Shown one piece after another: positions 16,755 to 26,195 of a DNA stretch of 64,000 nt. This stretch comes from JAJFHI01 sp050633705 (lineage in GTDB: Bacteria; Pseudomonadota; Alphaproteobacteria; Rhizobiales; Hyphomicrobiaceae), in the NCBI GenBank assembly GCA_050633705.1, contig JBOEGZ010000005.1, positions 244,208 through 308,207 on the forward strand, given 5' to 3'. The translations under genes and the position numbers were made by a program. Below the pieces are notes generated by a model that was not told where the DNA came from, searched no databases, and saw nothing but the letters and a program-made list of their open reading frames with translations. Position 1 is the stretch's first letter. Every line of letters begins with the position of its first letter.

Positions 16755-19700
16755 TCAATAAGGGTAGGGCGATTGTTGATTAAAGCGGGTTGTACCCGTC
16801 GACTGTGAATTTCTGCGCTTTGCCCTGCGGCGCTTCTTGACCCGACGTCTGATTTTTTGCTCATCTACCGCAGGCAAATCTTCTTTTAAAATATCCGAAT
16901 TTGCAACGGCGCCTTGGTCAGGTTGATCACCCGTCTGAGGCACAGAATTGGGATCTCGCGGCGCTGGCGGCGCTGTGTCGGCTTCTTTGTCTTCACGCTC
17001 TGCAGCTCGGGCGCGCTCAAGCTCACGCTGCTTTCGCCGTTCCCGCTCAGCCGTCGCCCGTTCCTCATCTTCACGGCGTAATCGCTCGAGCTCATCGACA
17101 TTACGTTGGATACGGCGCACCGCCAATTCGCGTTCCAACTCTCCGATTGACAGCTCTGGTGTAATTTGGCCGAGGTTTGCCAGTAACCCGACATATCCAA
17201 CCCGCACATCGGGCCAAGTCGTACCAGCCTTACCATTGCCCGCCTTTGATTTCGGCTTGGCAGACTTCAGTTCCCAAACGTTATCAACACTCAAGTTCGT
17301 CAGATCAACGGTTGTCACATTGCGCAACGCCCCAGTGCGCCCGCGCGCAACAAAGGGGGAAAAACGCATCGCGCCGTCAACGACTTTCAATGGAATTTTG
17401 CTGGTCGGAATAACGGTCTCACCTCTGGCAAGCTGGGCTTTTAAGGCCAACTTCAAGTCGTTGCCTTCAAGCGTTTCGCCCTCGACCAAAATTGCATTAG
17501 CTGCGGTCGCAACGGCACCTGGCGACAACCCTCTAATAACAACTTCTTCGAGTTTTGTTTCTCCTGCCCCCTGGAGAGAAGCAACAAGTCCCCGCAGGGT
17601 CAGCGCTTGTCCGGAAACCGCGGCTGTTAAAGTCATATTGCCGGCCACGGGCGAAGTGGCCGGGCCAGGTGGTGCAGCATTTGTTTCGCGAGCTGGTTGT
17701 GGTGATTGCGCGACACCTGGTGACACAACATAGGCTGGCACAAGATCCGCCAAATTTGCATTCTCGAGCATTATTTCGCCGGCAAAATTTACTCCAGCTC
17801 GTGCATCCTCAAGTAAGCCTTTCGCAGTCAGTTGACCACCAACAGCCGATCCAACAAGATTTTTCAAGATGACTTTTCTAGGTCGAAATTCGAGCTGAAG
17901 ATTGGCATCGTTCAACACCAGCCCGGACGCTAATGTCAAAGATCCAAACCGGATATCAAGATTCCCGGTTACAGCACTTAGGGCAGCAAAATCAAACGCC
18001 TGGTCTGAAAACTTAGGCGCCTGAATTATCGCCAGCTTTCGGGCTTCTTCTTCCTTTTGCAAGGCGGCCAAACGGGCTTGCTCTCTGCGCTTGCGAGATT
18101 GATACCGCTTTGGTCGTGGCTTCGGGGCGGTGACGTCAGCAGTTGGCGCAACGCTCCCGTCAACTCCTGTTTCGGGGACGAGGTCTGCTGCAAGAAGAGG
18201 TGACAAGACGCTTTCGACGTTCGCTGCGCCGACTTGTAACTTCCCCCCCACACTCACACCAGGCTTGCCAGCGGTGCCTCTAACGACAGCCAAAGAACCG
18301 GAGACCTTTTGTCCTGCAATTGTGAAGGCTTCCGGCCAATAAACCCAAGCACCTTCGTCCAGCGCCAGTGTTATCTTGCCAGTAGCAGGCACCCCTGCCG
18401 CACCAGCCGCCAAACGAACGCCGCCAATTTCCAAAGCTTGGCGAATATCATCGGTTGCAATGTCAAGTTGGCCCTCAGCGGCTTCGATATCATCTTCGCC
18501 AATACTCACGTGTCCGGTAAAATTCGCTTTTAAATTCTCTGCCGCAACGCGCGCCGCCATCAAGAGTTTTTGAGACGCAATACCAACGACTTTTATCGTT
18601 GCCCGGCCTGCTCGTTGACTGCTTGTCGCGCCACCCCCCCCTTCATTCCCGGTCAACAAACTTAAAACACCAGGCAAATTCTTATTTTGAAGATCAAGCG
18701 TAACGTCGATTGGTGAAGTCCGCCAATTCACCGCACCAGCATCCAGTTGCGCGGTTAAAATCGCATGCCCGCCAAGCGCAATCCCATCAGCCAAGATATC
18801 GAGCGTACCATTTTTGCGCCGTCCAACATCAAAACTGCCAGACATATCAAGCGGTGCCAATTGCGTGATTGTTTTCACCAACCGACCAGCACCAGCCTCT
18901 TTCTGGTCGAGGTCAAGAAGTGACGTCAATTGCATAACGCTCGAGCTACCCGAAACAGCCAGTTGCCAATTCAACTGGCCCGCGACAAACTCTTTCGCAT
19001 TCGCCAAAGCGCCATCTAGCGCCAATTCAAGTCCGGCGTCGGTGTGGAATGAGAGCGTGTCGATCTGAAATTTTCTCTTGGCGAAGTGAATTTCGCTATC
19101 CACATCACGCAAGACAGTTCGGCCATTGTTAAACCGTCCGGCTTTAACGCGGATCACGGCGCGGTCTGCTATTTGCTCTAGTGAATTTTCACTTTGAATA
19201 TCTTGTCGCGTTTGTCCGCCTTCCGCCAAATCTTCAGACGCAACATCATCACTTTTCGTCGCAACTTTTGATGTGCTGTTGGCCCGCAGCCAATTATTAA
19301 ATGTCGCTAGCGTTACATGATCAACGCCAAACCAACGCGCGTCAATTTCGTGCCCCTCAATCGTCGCGTTCAGTGTTCTTTCGACACCTTCGCGCCAAAC
19401 AATCCGGCCTTCGACCGGGCGCCCGGCATACTCAGCCTTGACTTTCGTCAACGCTACTTCTGATGAACTAAGAGCGATGTCGCCGGCGACCGCAAAGGCA
19501 CCATCATTAAAGTCGGCGGCGTCTTCGGCGCGCAGTGTTGCCCAACGAAACGTTCGAACCGAGCTTGGACCACCAATGAAAAGATCGCCAAAGAATTTCG
19601 CATTGGATGTTTCATTTCCGCTTGTCTGAGAAGAAGTTGAACCTGAGGCGTCGGCTTTCTCAAAGGAGCCAGAAAGCTTCAATTGCGCGCCACCTGGAAG

Positions 19701-20954
19701 GCTGGCTGACAAGTTCTGCAATTTCAGGTCTGCTTGATCTTGAGCAAGCCGCAATCGAATACCGCTGACGGTATCTCCACGAAGTTGAACTTGTTCAACA
19801 GACAGCCGCGCATCGGTTTTAAACTGATCTGGGAATACTTCAGCAAGGGCCGGAATTATGCGCCCTACCATACCCAGCGACGACGTCTCGCCCCCAGAGC
19901 CATCATCAGAGTCGGAAACGACCCCAACATCAGCATCAGCATCAGCATCAGCGACAAGCTCCAACAGCTTATCGAGATTCAACCATCGCGACACCAGGTC
20001 GATATCAAGCGCACGGCTTTTGCCATACGTAACTTTCGCTTCACCATTGATCAACTGCGGCTGACCAACGTCGTCGAAATTTGCAACCAATTCTGTAAAG
20101 CGTGTCTCAGTCCCGGTCCCAGTAATGTTTCCAGTGAGCGCAATATGCGGACGCGCGTTCGCCCCGCGTTTGGACGAAGACTTTTGGCTCAATGCAATAT
20201 CGGCTTTTAGCTTGCCAACAAATTCCGGAATGTCTGTAAGGTTCTTAAACTGACCTTCAACGACGTAAGTATTTCCGCTTCCTTGCGGTGTCACCTGTAA
20301 TCGCGCGGGCACCGCTTCTGGCTCACTACGGGAAGATTCGAACGTAGCAAACTTTACATCGCGTTTTCCGTCGCGCCAGACAACTGAGCCGTCAAATTTG
20401 TATGGCCCATCGAGTGTTGACGCTGAAAGCCGACCATTCACCGCCTCAATACGTACGCCATCAGCGGAAGCAGCCGTATCAAATATGACGGTTCCATCGG
20501 TTATATTAACCGCCTGCAACGAAACACCTGCTGGAACGAATGGCAAAGTTCCACTTTGCACCTTAAATGTGCGCCAATTGCCGCGTCCAGCCTCATCAAG
20601 CGCCAAGCGTAAAGACGGTCGCTGAAGTTCAACCTCGTGTGCTTCCAACACGCCTTTCAAAAGAGGTGGTACGGAGAGCCACATTGTAAAGCTTTCAGCG
20701 CGAAAGAATGAGCGGCCACCAAAACCTGTCTCGTTCCCCTCGGCGATGCGAACCCGCTCAAAGCGAACATATGGTGTAGGAAGAATCCGGACGTTGACTT
20801 CGCCACCAACGCGCACGTCACGCCCAAGAATGCGAGATGCCTGCGTTTCAAACACACCGCGATAACCGTTCCAGTCGACGAAGTGAGGCACGACGAACAA
20901 GGCAGCAAGAACTGCCACCAACAAACCTCCGAGCCACATCAAAAAGTTATTCAA
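16755..20954 (-). CDS. Very large AsmA-family protein
   Basis: A 1399-residue protein with an N-terminal membrane anchor (about 5-25, WLGGLLVAVLAALFVVPHFV) and the AsmA hallmark DWNGYRGVFETQASRILGRDVRVGG...ILPTPYVRFERVRIAEG. The body is long beta-rich repeats, typical of AsmA/TamB-like bridge proteins proposed to move phospholipids between the two membranes; an AsmA C-terminal-like region is near 1060-1200. A Glu/Arg-rich coiled coil (about 1270-1330) and a basic tail (RRRVKKRRRAKRR) close the protein. An Ala-Asp tract (about 335-343) comes from four copies of a hexamer at 19928-19951. Its role in envelope lipid transport is inferred from the family. Confidence 0.88.
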   Translation of the reverse strand: MNNFLMWLGGLLVAVLAALFVVPHFVDWNGYRGVFETQASRILGRDVRVGGEVNVRILPTPYVRFERVRIAEGNETGFGGRSFFRAESFTMWLSVPPLLKGVLEAHEVELQRPSLRLALDEAGRGNWRTFKVQSGTLPFVPAGVSLQAVNITDGTVIFDTAASADGVRIEAVNGRLSASTLDGPYKFDGSVVWRDGKRDVKFATFESSRSEPEAVPARLQVTPQGSGNTYVVEGQFKNLTDIPEFVGKLKADIALSQKSSSKRGANARPHIALTGNITGTGTETRFTELVANFDDVGQPQLINGEAKVTYGKSRALDIDLVSRWLNLDKLLELVADADADADVGVVSDSDDGSGGETSSLGMVGRIIPALAEVFPDQFKTDARLSVEQVQLRGDTVSGIRLRLAQDQADLKLQNLSASLPGGAQLKLSGSFEKADASGSTSSQTSGNETSNAKFFGDLFIGGPSSVRTFRWATLRAEDAADFNDGAFAVAGDIALSSSEVALTKVKAEYAGRPVEGRIVWREGVERTLNATIEGHEIDARWFGVDHVTLATFNNWLRANSTSKVATKSDDVASEDLAEGGQTRQDIQSENSLEQIADRAVIRVKAGRFNNGRTVLRDVDSEIHFAKRKFQIDTLSFHTDAGLELALDGALANAKEFVAGQLNWQLAVSGSSSVMQLTSLLDLDQKEAGAGRLVKTITQLAPLDMSGSFDVGRRKNGTLDILADGIALGGHAILTAQLDAGAVNWRTSPIDVTLDLQNKNLPGVLSLLTGNEGGGGATSSQRAGRATIKVVGIASQKLLMAARVAAENLKANFTGHVSIGEDDIEAAEGQLDIATDDIRQALEIGGVRLAAGAAGVPATGKITLALDEGAWVYWPEAFTIAGQKVSGSLAVVRGTAGKPGVSVGGKLQVGAANVESVLSPLLAADLVPETGVDGSVAPTADVTAPKPRPKRYQSRKRREQARLAALQKEEEARKLAIIQAPKFSDQAFDFAALSAVTGNLDIRFGSLTLASGLVLNDANLQLEFRPRKVILKNLVGSAVGGQLTAKGLLEDARAGVNFAGEIMLENANLADLVPAYVVSPGVAQSPQPARETNAAPPGPATSPVAGNMTLTAAVSGQALTLRGLVASLQGAGETKLEEVVIRGLSPGAVATAANAILVEGETLEGNDLKLALKAQLARGETVIPTSKIPLKVVDGAMRFSPFVARGRTGALRNVTTVDLTNLSVDNVWELKSAKPKSKAGNGKAGTTWPDVRVGYVGLLANLGQITPELSIGELERELAVRRIQRNVDELERLRREDEERATAERERRKQRELERARAAEREDKEADTAPPAPRDPNSVPQTGDQPDQGAVANSDILKEDLPAVDEQKIRRRVKKRRRAKRRNSQSTGTTRFNQQSPYPY

Positions 20955-21610
20955 CCGGTCCTCCGTTGCCGAAGCTGGCGCAGGTTGTCACGTTCCATCT
21001 AACAACCACCCATGAACAATTCGTCCACCAAATCTTAGCTATCCGCATTGCAAGGCCGTCGTTAGACCACCTTCAAAATTTGACAATGAAATTCGATCTT
21101 GATGCAGAATAGGCACCAAAAACAAAGACGGATCATCAATCATTTGGCAAAGGTCGCCTCACATCACGCTGCAGACAGCCTCCCCCGACAACTGCCCGCT
21201 TTTTTCATACACGACTATATCGCATAATTTGCGTCAACATGGCGCGTGAAATATGCGCCAAGTTTCATCAAATTCGTCCTAGATCCGCCGTTGAACGCCA
21301 AAACAACGCCGAATACTCAAAGATGGATCACGGAACACGGCGAAAGCCCACCAAATCGCGTAAAAAATGATGGCGGGGATGTGATATCTTTGAATTGTCC
21401 AAATCGACAAAACGAATCAATCACAAACGGATTGGCAAACGAGATGGAGCGCAGGGTGTGTTGGCAAAAGGCAGTATTTGCAGCAACGCCAAATACAATC
21501 AAACCCAAGAAATTGAAATTTCAACGACCCAATCAAGCGACCGCCCCCGACACCACGCAAATTCGGTGTCGGCGTCATTGCCATAGGCGAGCGAAAGACG
21601 ACTTCAGCAA
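20955..21610. other. Long intergenic region between asmA-like gene and clcA
   Basis: 656 bases between divergent genes. A 122-codon plus frame (21246-21614) is open across the clcA start but has no ribosome site, no recognisable family and a Lys/Asn/Thr-rich composition suggesting noise. An 8-bp inverted repeat (CCGACACC/GGTGTCGG, 21547-21572) lies 40 bases before clcA. No RNA gene recognised. Confidence 0.4.
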
Positions 21611-23311
21611 ATGAAAGATCATTTCCGCGAATTCCTGGAGAGCATCAAAGACACCGTCAATGCACAGTTTATACCCAATCTGAACGATTTCTTTGCAGAA
21701 CGCTCACCCCTCGTTTGGATGCTGGCACTCGCCATCGGTCTGAGTGTCGGCTGTGCCGTTTTGGCTTTTCGCACCTTGATCGGCCTTGTTCAGTATCCTT
21801 GGCTCTTCGATACCTCTGAAAATGTTGCATCTGCCGCACGCCAAGTACCCTTCTGGATCGTATTGTTGACGCCAGCGATCGGCGGGCTGCTCGTTGGGTA
21901 TTTGCTTGAGCGATTTGTTCCCGGACGGCGTGCGCATGGTCCGGCAGACGTGATCGAAGCCAGCCATATGCAAGACGTCAAGATTGACGCCAAAACCGGC
22001 CTTTGGAGTGCGGGCTTGTCTGTGATCTCTCTTGGAACTGGTTCAAGTGCCGGACGTGAGGGACCTATGGTCCACCTTGGCGCGACCCTTGCCGCCATGA
22101 TTGATAATTTCTTTTCACTCAAACGAGGCGCACGGCGAACCTTGCTTGCTTGCGGAGCCGCCGCCGCCGTATCGGCCTCCTTCAATGCTCCGGTTGCCGG
22201 CGTGTTGTTTGCCCATGAAGTCATTCTGGCACATTACGCCATTCGTTCTTTGGTCCCGATTGTCATTTCCAGTGTCACCGCTGCCGTGATCTCACGCCTT
22301 TACTACGGTGAATATCCCGCGTTCATAATTCCGCAGTATTCATTTCAAACCTATTGGGAGTTTCCCGCATTTGCGCTGCTTGGCGTGGTCTGCGCGATCG
22401 TTGCTGTTCTGTTTCAATTGTCGCTGGTTATGACAGAACGATTTACCTGGCGGTTTGATTTACCACTGTGGGTGCGCGGTGGTATCGGCGGACTATTGGT
22501 TGGTCTCATTGCACTTGTTTTCCCGGAAGTGTTGGGCGTTGGATACGAACCGATCAACGAAGCGCTGTCGCAGAATCTGCCCTTGAGCGTTTTGTTGGCA
22601 CTGATCGTTGTGAAAACAATCGCAACCAGCATATCGCTGGCAACGCGCGCGGCTGGTGGAGTGTTTTCTCCATCGCTCTACCTTGGCGCAATGACCGGGG
22701 CTGCATTCGGCATCATCGCTGCTTCGGCCATGCCCCAGATTGGAGCCTCTCAAGGTCCTTATACGCTTCTTGGCATGGGGGGCGTTGCGGCGGCTGTTTT
22801 GGGTGCACCGATGTCGACCGTCATGATCGTGTTTGAATTGACCGGCGGTTATCACATGACCATCGCGTTGCTGCTAACGGTCTCAATTTCCATCGCCCTA
22901 TCATATGCGTTGGTCGGTCATAGCTATTTCCACTGGCAGCTCAGAAAGCGTGGCATTCTTCTTCATCACGGACCGCACCGCTCCATCATGCGGCGCATGC
23001 GGGTTTTAAATTTCATGACGCCATTAGAAAAGTCGAACCCCAAAGACGATGATGGATCGCAAGGCGATGGGACCGGTGTTGATGGGACTGGGGCTGAAGA
23101 CCCCATTATCATTTCCCCAGACCAGCCAACTCTGCTCATCAACGATACCCTTGAGACCGCGCTGAAGCTGTTTTCAGAAACCGGGGAAGATAAAATTGCA
23201 ATTGTGGCAAACGCGGACAAAAACCTGCTCATTGGCTGGGCGCTGAGATTTGACGCGATAAACGCGTTTAATCAGGCCATGATCTCCGAAAACATTGAAG
23301 AACATCGCTAA
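21611..23311 (+). CDS. CLC-family chloride channel/transporter with C-terminal CBS region
   Basis: A 566-residue membrane protein with the CLC anion-pathway motifs: GSSAGREGPMVHLG (gating Glu at residue 150), FNAPVAGVLFAHEV (about 190-204), and GGVFSPSLYLG. The cytoplasmic tail (from about 470) ends in a single CBS-like unit (DTLETALKLFSETGEDKIAIVAN). The external gating glutamate is present, but the second, proton-relay glutamate of E. coli ClcA (E203) aligns with Val 204, as in animal CLC channels. The classic GSGIPE motif reads AHGPADVIEAS. So this may be a passive channel rather than an exchanger. Ribosome site weak. Confidence 0.9.
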   Translation: MKDHFREFLESIKDTVNAQFIPNLNDFFAERSPLVWMLALAIGLSVGCAVLAFRTLIGLVQYPWLFDTSENVASAARQVPFWIVLLTPAIGGLLVGYLLERFVPGRRAHGPADVIEASHMQDVKIDAKTGLWSAGLSVISLGTGSSAGREGPMVHLGATLAAMIDNFFSLKRGARRTLLACGAAAAVSASFNAPVAGVLFAHEVILAHYAIRSLVPIVISSVTAAVISRLYYGEYPAFIIPQYSFQTYWEFPAFALLGVVCAIVAVLFQLSLVMTERFTWRFDLPLWVRGGIGGLLVGLIALVFPEVLGVGYEPINEALSQNLPLSVLLALIVVKTIATSISLATRAAGGVFSPSLYLGAMTGAAFGIIAASAMPQIGASQGPYTLLGMGGVAAAVLGAPMSTVMIVFELTGGYHMTIALLLTVSISIALSYALVGHSYFHWQLRKRGILLHHGPHRSIMRRMRVLNFMTPLEKSNPKDDDGSQGDGTGVDGTGAEDPIIISPDQPTLLINDTLETALKLFSETGEDKIAIVANADKNLLIGWALRFDAINAFNQAMISENIEEHR

Positions 23312-23429
23312 AATAGTGACTTAGGGTGGCCAGAAGCGTGAAATAGAAAAATTTACTCTCCACACGGGGTTAGGCAAAGATCAGCTAAGCCTCATTGCCC
23401 CCACCCTGGCTCTGTTATACTTCGACGTG

Positions 23430-26111
23430 ATGTCTACGAATCGCAAACCCTCCGACACGTCTTCCTCGCCAGCCGAACCGCTTGGCGACCTTTTTGGTAC
23501 GCCAGATGGAAAACCCGAAGACCAGGTCACCACGTCAACTAACAAGACAATCGACGCTGGCACACCGCCACCGTTTGATCTGCCAGACATCAACGATGCA
23601 CCACCTCACAAGACAGACGATATCTTTCCAGGTGACCTGCCGCTTGAAGAACAGCCCTACGTTCCCCCGACCGAGATCCCTGAGCATTGCGAAAGTCCTG
23701 GGGCAAGCGAAAGTGTTGAGACAATTGGGTCGGCAAACACTTCAGATGATCCCTATCAAGGACTATCGATTTCTCAACGTGCCATCCAGGGCAGCACGCC
23801 AAACCAATATCAAACTTCAGTCAACTACCTCGAGGGATTGAACCCCGAACAACGCAAAGCGGTCGAGACACTCGATGGTCCTGTGCTCGTTTTGGCCGGT
23901 GCGGGAACGGGAAAGACGCGCGTGCTCACAACCCGGATTGCCCACATACTTGCAAGTCAAAAGGCCTTTCCCTCACAAATCCTCGCCGTAACATTTACCA
24001 ATAAAGCAGCGCGCGAAATGAAATCGCGCATTGGAACGTTGGTTGGCGGCACCGTAGAAGGCATGCCATGGCTTGGCACCTTCCATGCAATCGGTGTCAA
24101 GATATTGCGACGTCATGCTGAACTTGTTGGATTAAAGTCCGGCTTCACAATCCTTGATACTGACGATTCAATCCGCCTGATGAAGCAGGTTATCGAAGCA
24201 GCCAAACTCGACAAAGACCGATGGCCAGCCAGACAACTCGCAGATCTCATCGATGGCTGGAAAAACCGTGGACTAACACCAGACAATATTCCCGCTGGCG
24301 AAGGGGCAGGATTTGGTGGTGGCAAAGGTCGCGACTTGTATCGCGCTTATCAGGTGCGTCTGAAAGAACTCAACGCCTGCGATTTTGGTGATTTACTGCT
24401 GGAAACACTCACCTTATTTCGCAAACACCCCGATATACTCGCCGACTACCACCATCGTTTTCGCTACATCCTGGTGGATGAGTATCAAGACACCAACGTT
24501 GTACAGTACCTCTGGTTGCGCTTGCTGGCTCAAGGCTCACCCAACGTCTGCTGTGTGGGAGATGACGACCAATCGATCTATGGATGGCGTGGCGCTGAAG
24601 TTGATAACATTCTGCGTTTTGACAAGGACTTCCCCGGCGCAACGGTTATTCGCCTTGAACGCAACTACCGCTCGACTGGTCACATCCTCGCAGCCGCAGC
24701 CGGATTGATCGAAAAGAACCAAGGGCGCCTTGGCAAAACACTTTTCACTGACGACACACTGGGTGAAAAAATCGAAGTCCGTGGCGTTTGGGATGACGAA
24801 GAAGAAGCCCGCAACATCGGCGACGACATCGAAAACCTACAACGTGCAAAACACGCGTTGAACGAAGTCGCGGTGTTGGTGCGAAAATCGTCACAGATGC
24901 GGGTCGTCGAAGACCGTTTCATTACGCTTGGGCTACCTTACCGTGTAATCGGGGGGCCGCGATTTTATGAACGCCAGGAAATCAAAGATGCCATTGCCTA
25001 TCTCGACATCACGCTCAATGCTGCCAACGATCTAAAGTTTGAGCGCATCATCAACGTCCCAAAACGCGGCATCGGTGATGCCAGCGTGAAACGCGTACGC
25101 GCGATGGCCAGCAGCCAGCGCATCCCGCTCTATCATGGCGCGCGCAAAATTATAGAAACGAGCGAATTGCCGGCAAAGGCCCGCCGCTCTCTCACTGAAC
25201 TCATCGCCAATATCGAGCGTTGGCGCGGGCAAATCGACACCATCAAGCATACCGAGCTGGCTGAATTAATTCTCGATGAGAGCGGCTACACGACGATGTG
25301 GCAAAATGACAAAAGCCCACAAGCCCAAACGCGCCTTGAAAACCTGAAAGAACTCGTGCGTTTCATGCATGACTTTGAAAATCTGCAAGGGTTTCTAGAG
25401 CATGTCAGCTTGGTGATGGATACCGTTCAAAGTGATGATGGTGACCGCGTCTCGTTAATGACGCTGCATGCTGCCAAAGGCCTCGAATTCGATGTCGTGT
25501 TTTTACCGGGTTGGGAAGAAGGCTTGTTTCCCCATCAGCGCAGTCTCGATGAAAGTGGCACTGAGGGTCTGGAAGAAGAACGCCGCCTCGCTTACGTCGG
25601 GCTGACCCGCGCCAAACGCCTCGCCAAAGTGTCGTTTGCGCAAAACAGACGAACGCACGGGCTTTACCAATCGGCGATCCCTTCCCGATTCATCGACGAA
25701 TTACCTGTAGCCCACGTTGAGGTTGCAGAAGCCCAAAGCCCCTTTGGCAGCGCTTACCAGAATTTTGCAGGCGTCAACACCAACCCCTACGGAAAAAGTC
25801 GCTTTGACGACAAACCAGCGTTCACATCGACCTACGACACGCCGGGTTGGCAACGTGCAAAGGACCGGTGGAGCCGCCAGGATGGGGACGCCACCGGCAA
25901 AACAAAACCAAAGAGTAGAAAACCGAAAACAATCGAGGGGGAACTTGTCGCCCACTCAACCGGAACCTCTGCATACAGCGTCGGGGAAAGAGTCTTTCAC
26001 AACAAATTTGGGTATGGAACCGTCATCGAAGCCGACGGAAACAAGCTGACAATCGACTTCGAGAAAGCCGGACAAAAAAAAGTTGTCGATAGCTTTGTCA
26101 GCAAGCCGTAA
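23430..26111 (+). CDS. uvrD: UvrD/PcrA-type superfamily 1A DNA helicase
   Basis: An ATP-driven 3'-5' DNA helicase used in nucleotide excision and mismatch repair. Motif I is GAGTGKTRVL near residue 157; DEYQDTN (motif II), GDDDQSIYGWRGA (motif III), RLERNYRSTG (motif IV) and the LMTLHAAKGLEFD (V) and EERRLAYVGLTRA (VI) stretches follow in order. The last 50 residues (YSVGERVFHNKFGYGTVIEADGNKLT) form the Tudor-like RNA-polymerase/UvrB contact module of PcrA. An acidic, Pro/Ser/Thr-rich N-terminal extension of about 135 residues precedes the helicase; most relatives start at LNPEQ. GTG 23427 and ATG 23430 are adjacent; ATG preferred. Confidence 0.95.
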   Translation: MSTNRKPSDTSSSPAEPLGDLFGTPDGKPEDQVTTSTNKTIDAGTPPPFDLPDINDAPPHKTDDIFPGDLPLEEQPYVPPTEIPEHCESPGASESVETIGSANTSDDPYQGLSISQRAIQGSTPNQYQTSVNYLEGLNPEQRKAVETLDGPVLVLAGAGTGKTRVLTTRIAHILASQKAFPSQILAVTFTNKAAREMKSRIGTLVGGTVEGMPWLGTFHAIGVKILRRHAELVGLKSGFTILDTDDSIRLMKQVIEAAKLDKDRWPARQLADLIDGWKNRGLTPDNIPAGEGAGFGGGKGRDLYRAYQVRLKELNACDFGDLLLETLTLFRKHPDILADYHHRFRYILVDEYQDTNVVQYLWLRLLAQGSPNVCCVGDDDQSIYGWRGAEVDNILRFDKDFPGATVIRLERNYRSTGHILAAAAGLIEKNQGRLGKTLFTDDTLGEKIEVRGVWDDEEEARNIGDDIENLQRAKHALNEVAVLVRKSSQMRVVEDRFITLGLPYRVIGGPRFYERQEIKDAIAYLDITLNAANDLKFERIINVPKRGIGDASVKRVRAMASSQRIPLYHGARKIIETSELPAKARRSLTELIANIERWRGQIDTIKHTELAELILDESGYTTMWQNDKSPQAQTRLENLKELVRFMHDFENLQGFLEHVSLVMDTVQSDDGDRVSLMTLHAAKGLEFDVVFLPGWEEGLFPHQRSLDESGTEGLEEERRLAYVGLTRAKRLAKVSFAQNRRTHGLYQSAIPSRFIDELPVAHVEVAEAQSPFGSAYQNFAGVNTNPYGKSRFDDKPAFTSTYDTPGWQRAKDRWSRQDGDATGKTKPKSRKPKTIEGELVAHSTGTSAYSVGERVFHNKFGYGTVIEADGNKLTIDFEKAGQKKVVDSFVSKP

Positions 26112-26195
26112 AGCACCAAAAGCTGCACCAAGCCAGGCCCCGCGACTACAGCTCTTGCATTGAGAGTAGGGGGCGTGGTGCCAGGCCAATTTGCT

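Noticed and set aside
21246..21614. 122-codon plus-strand frame running into the clcA start
   Set aside because: Composition looks like read-through of non-coding DNA and no start signal is visible.
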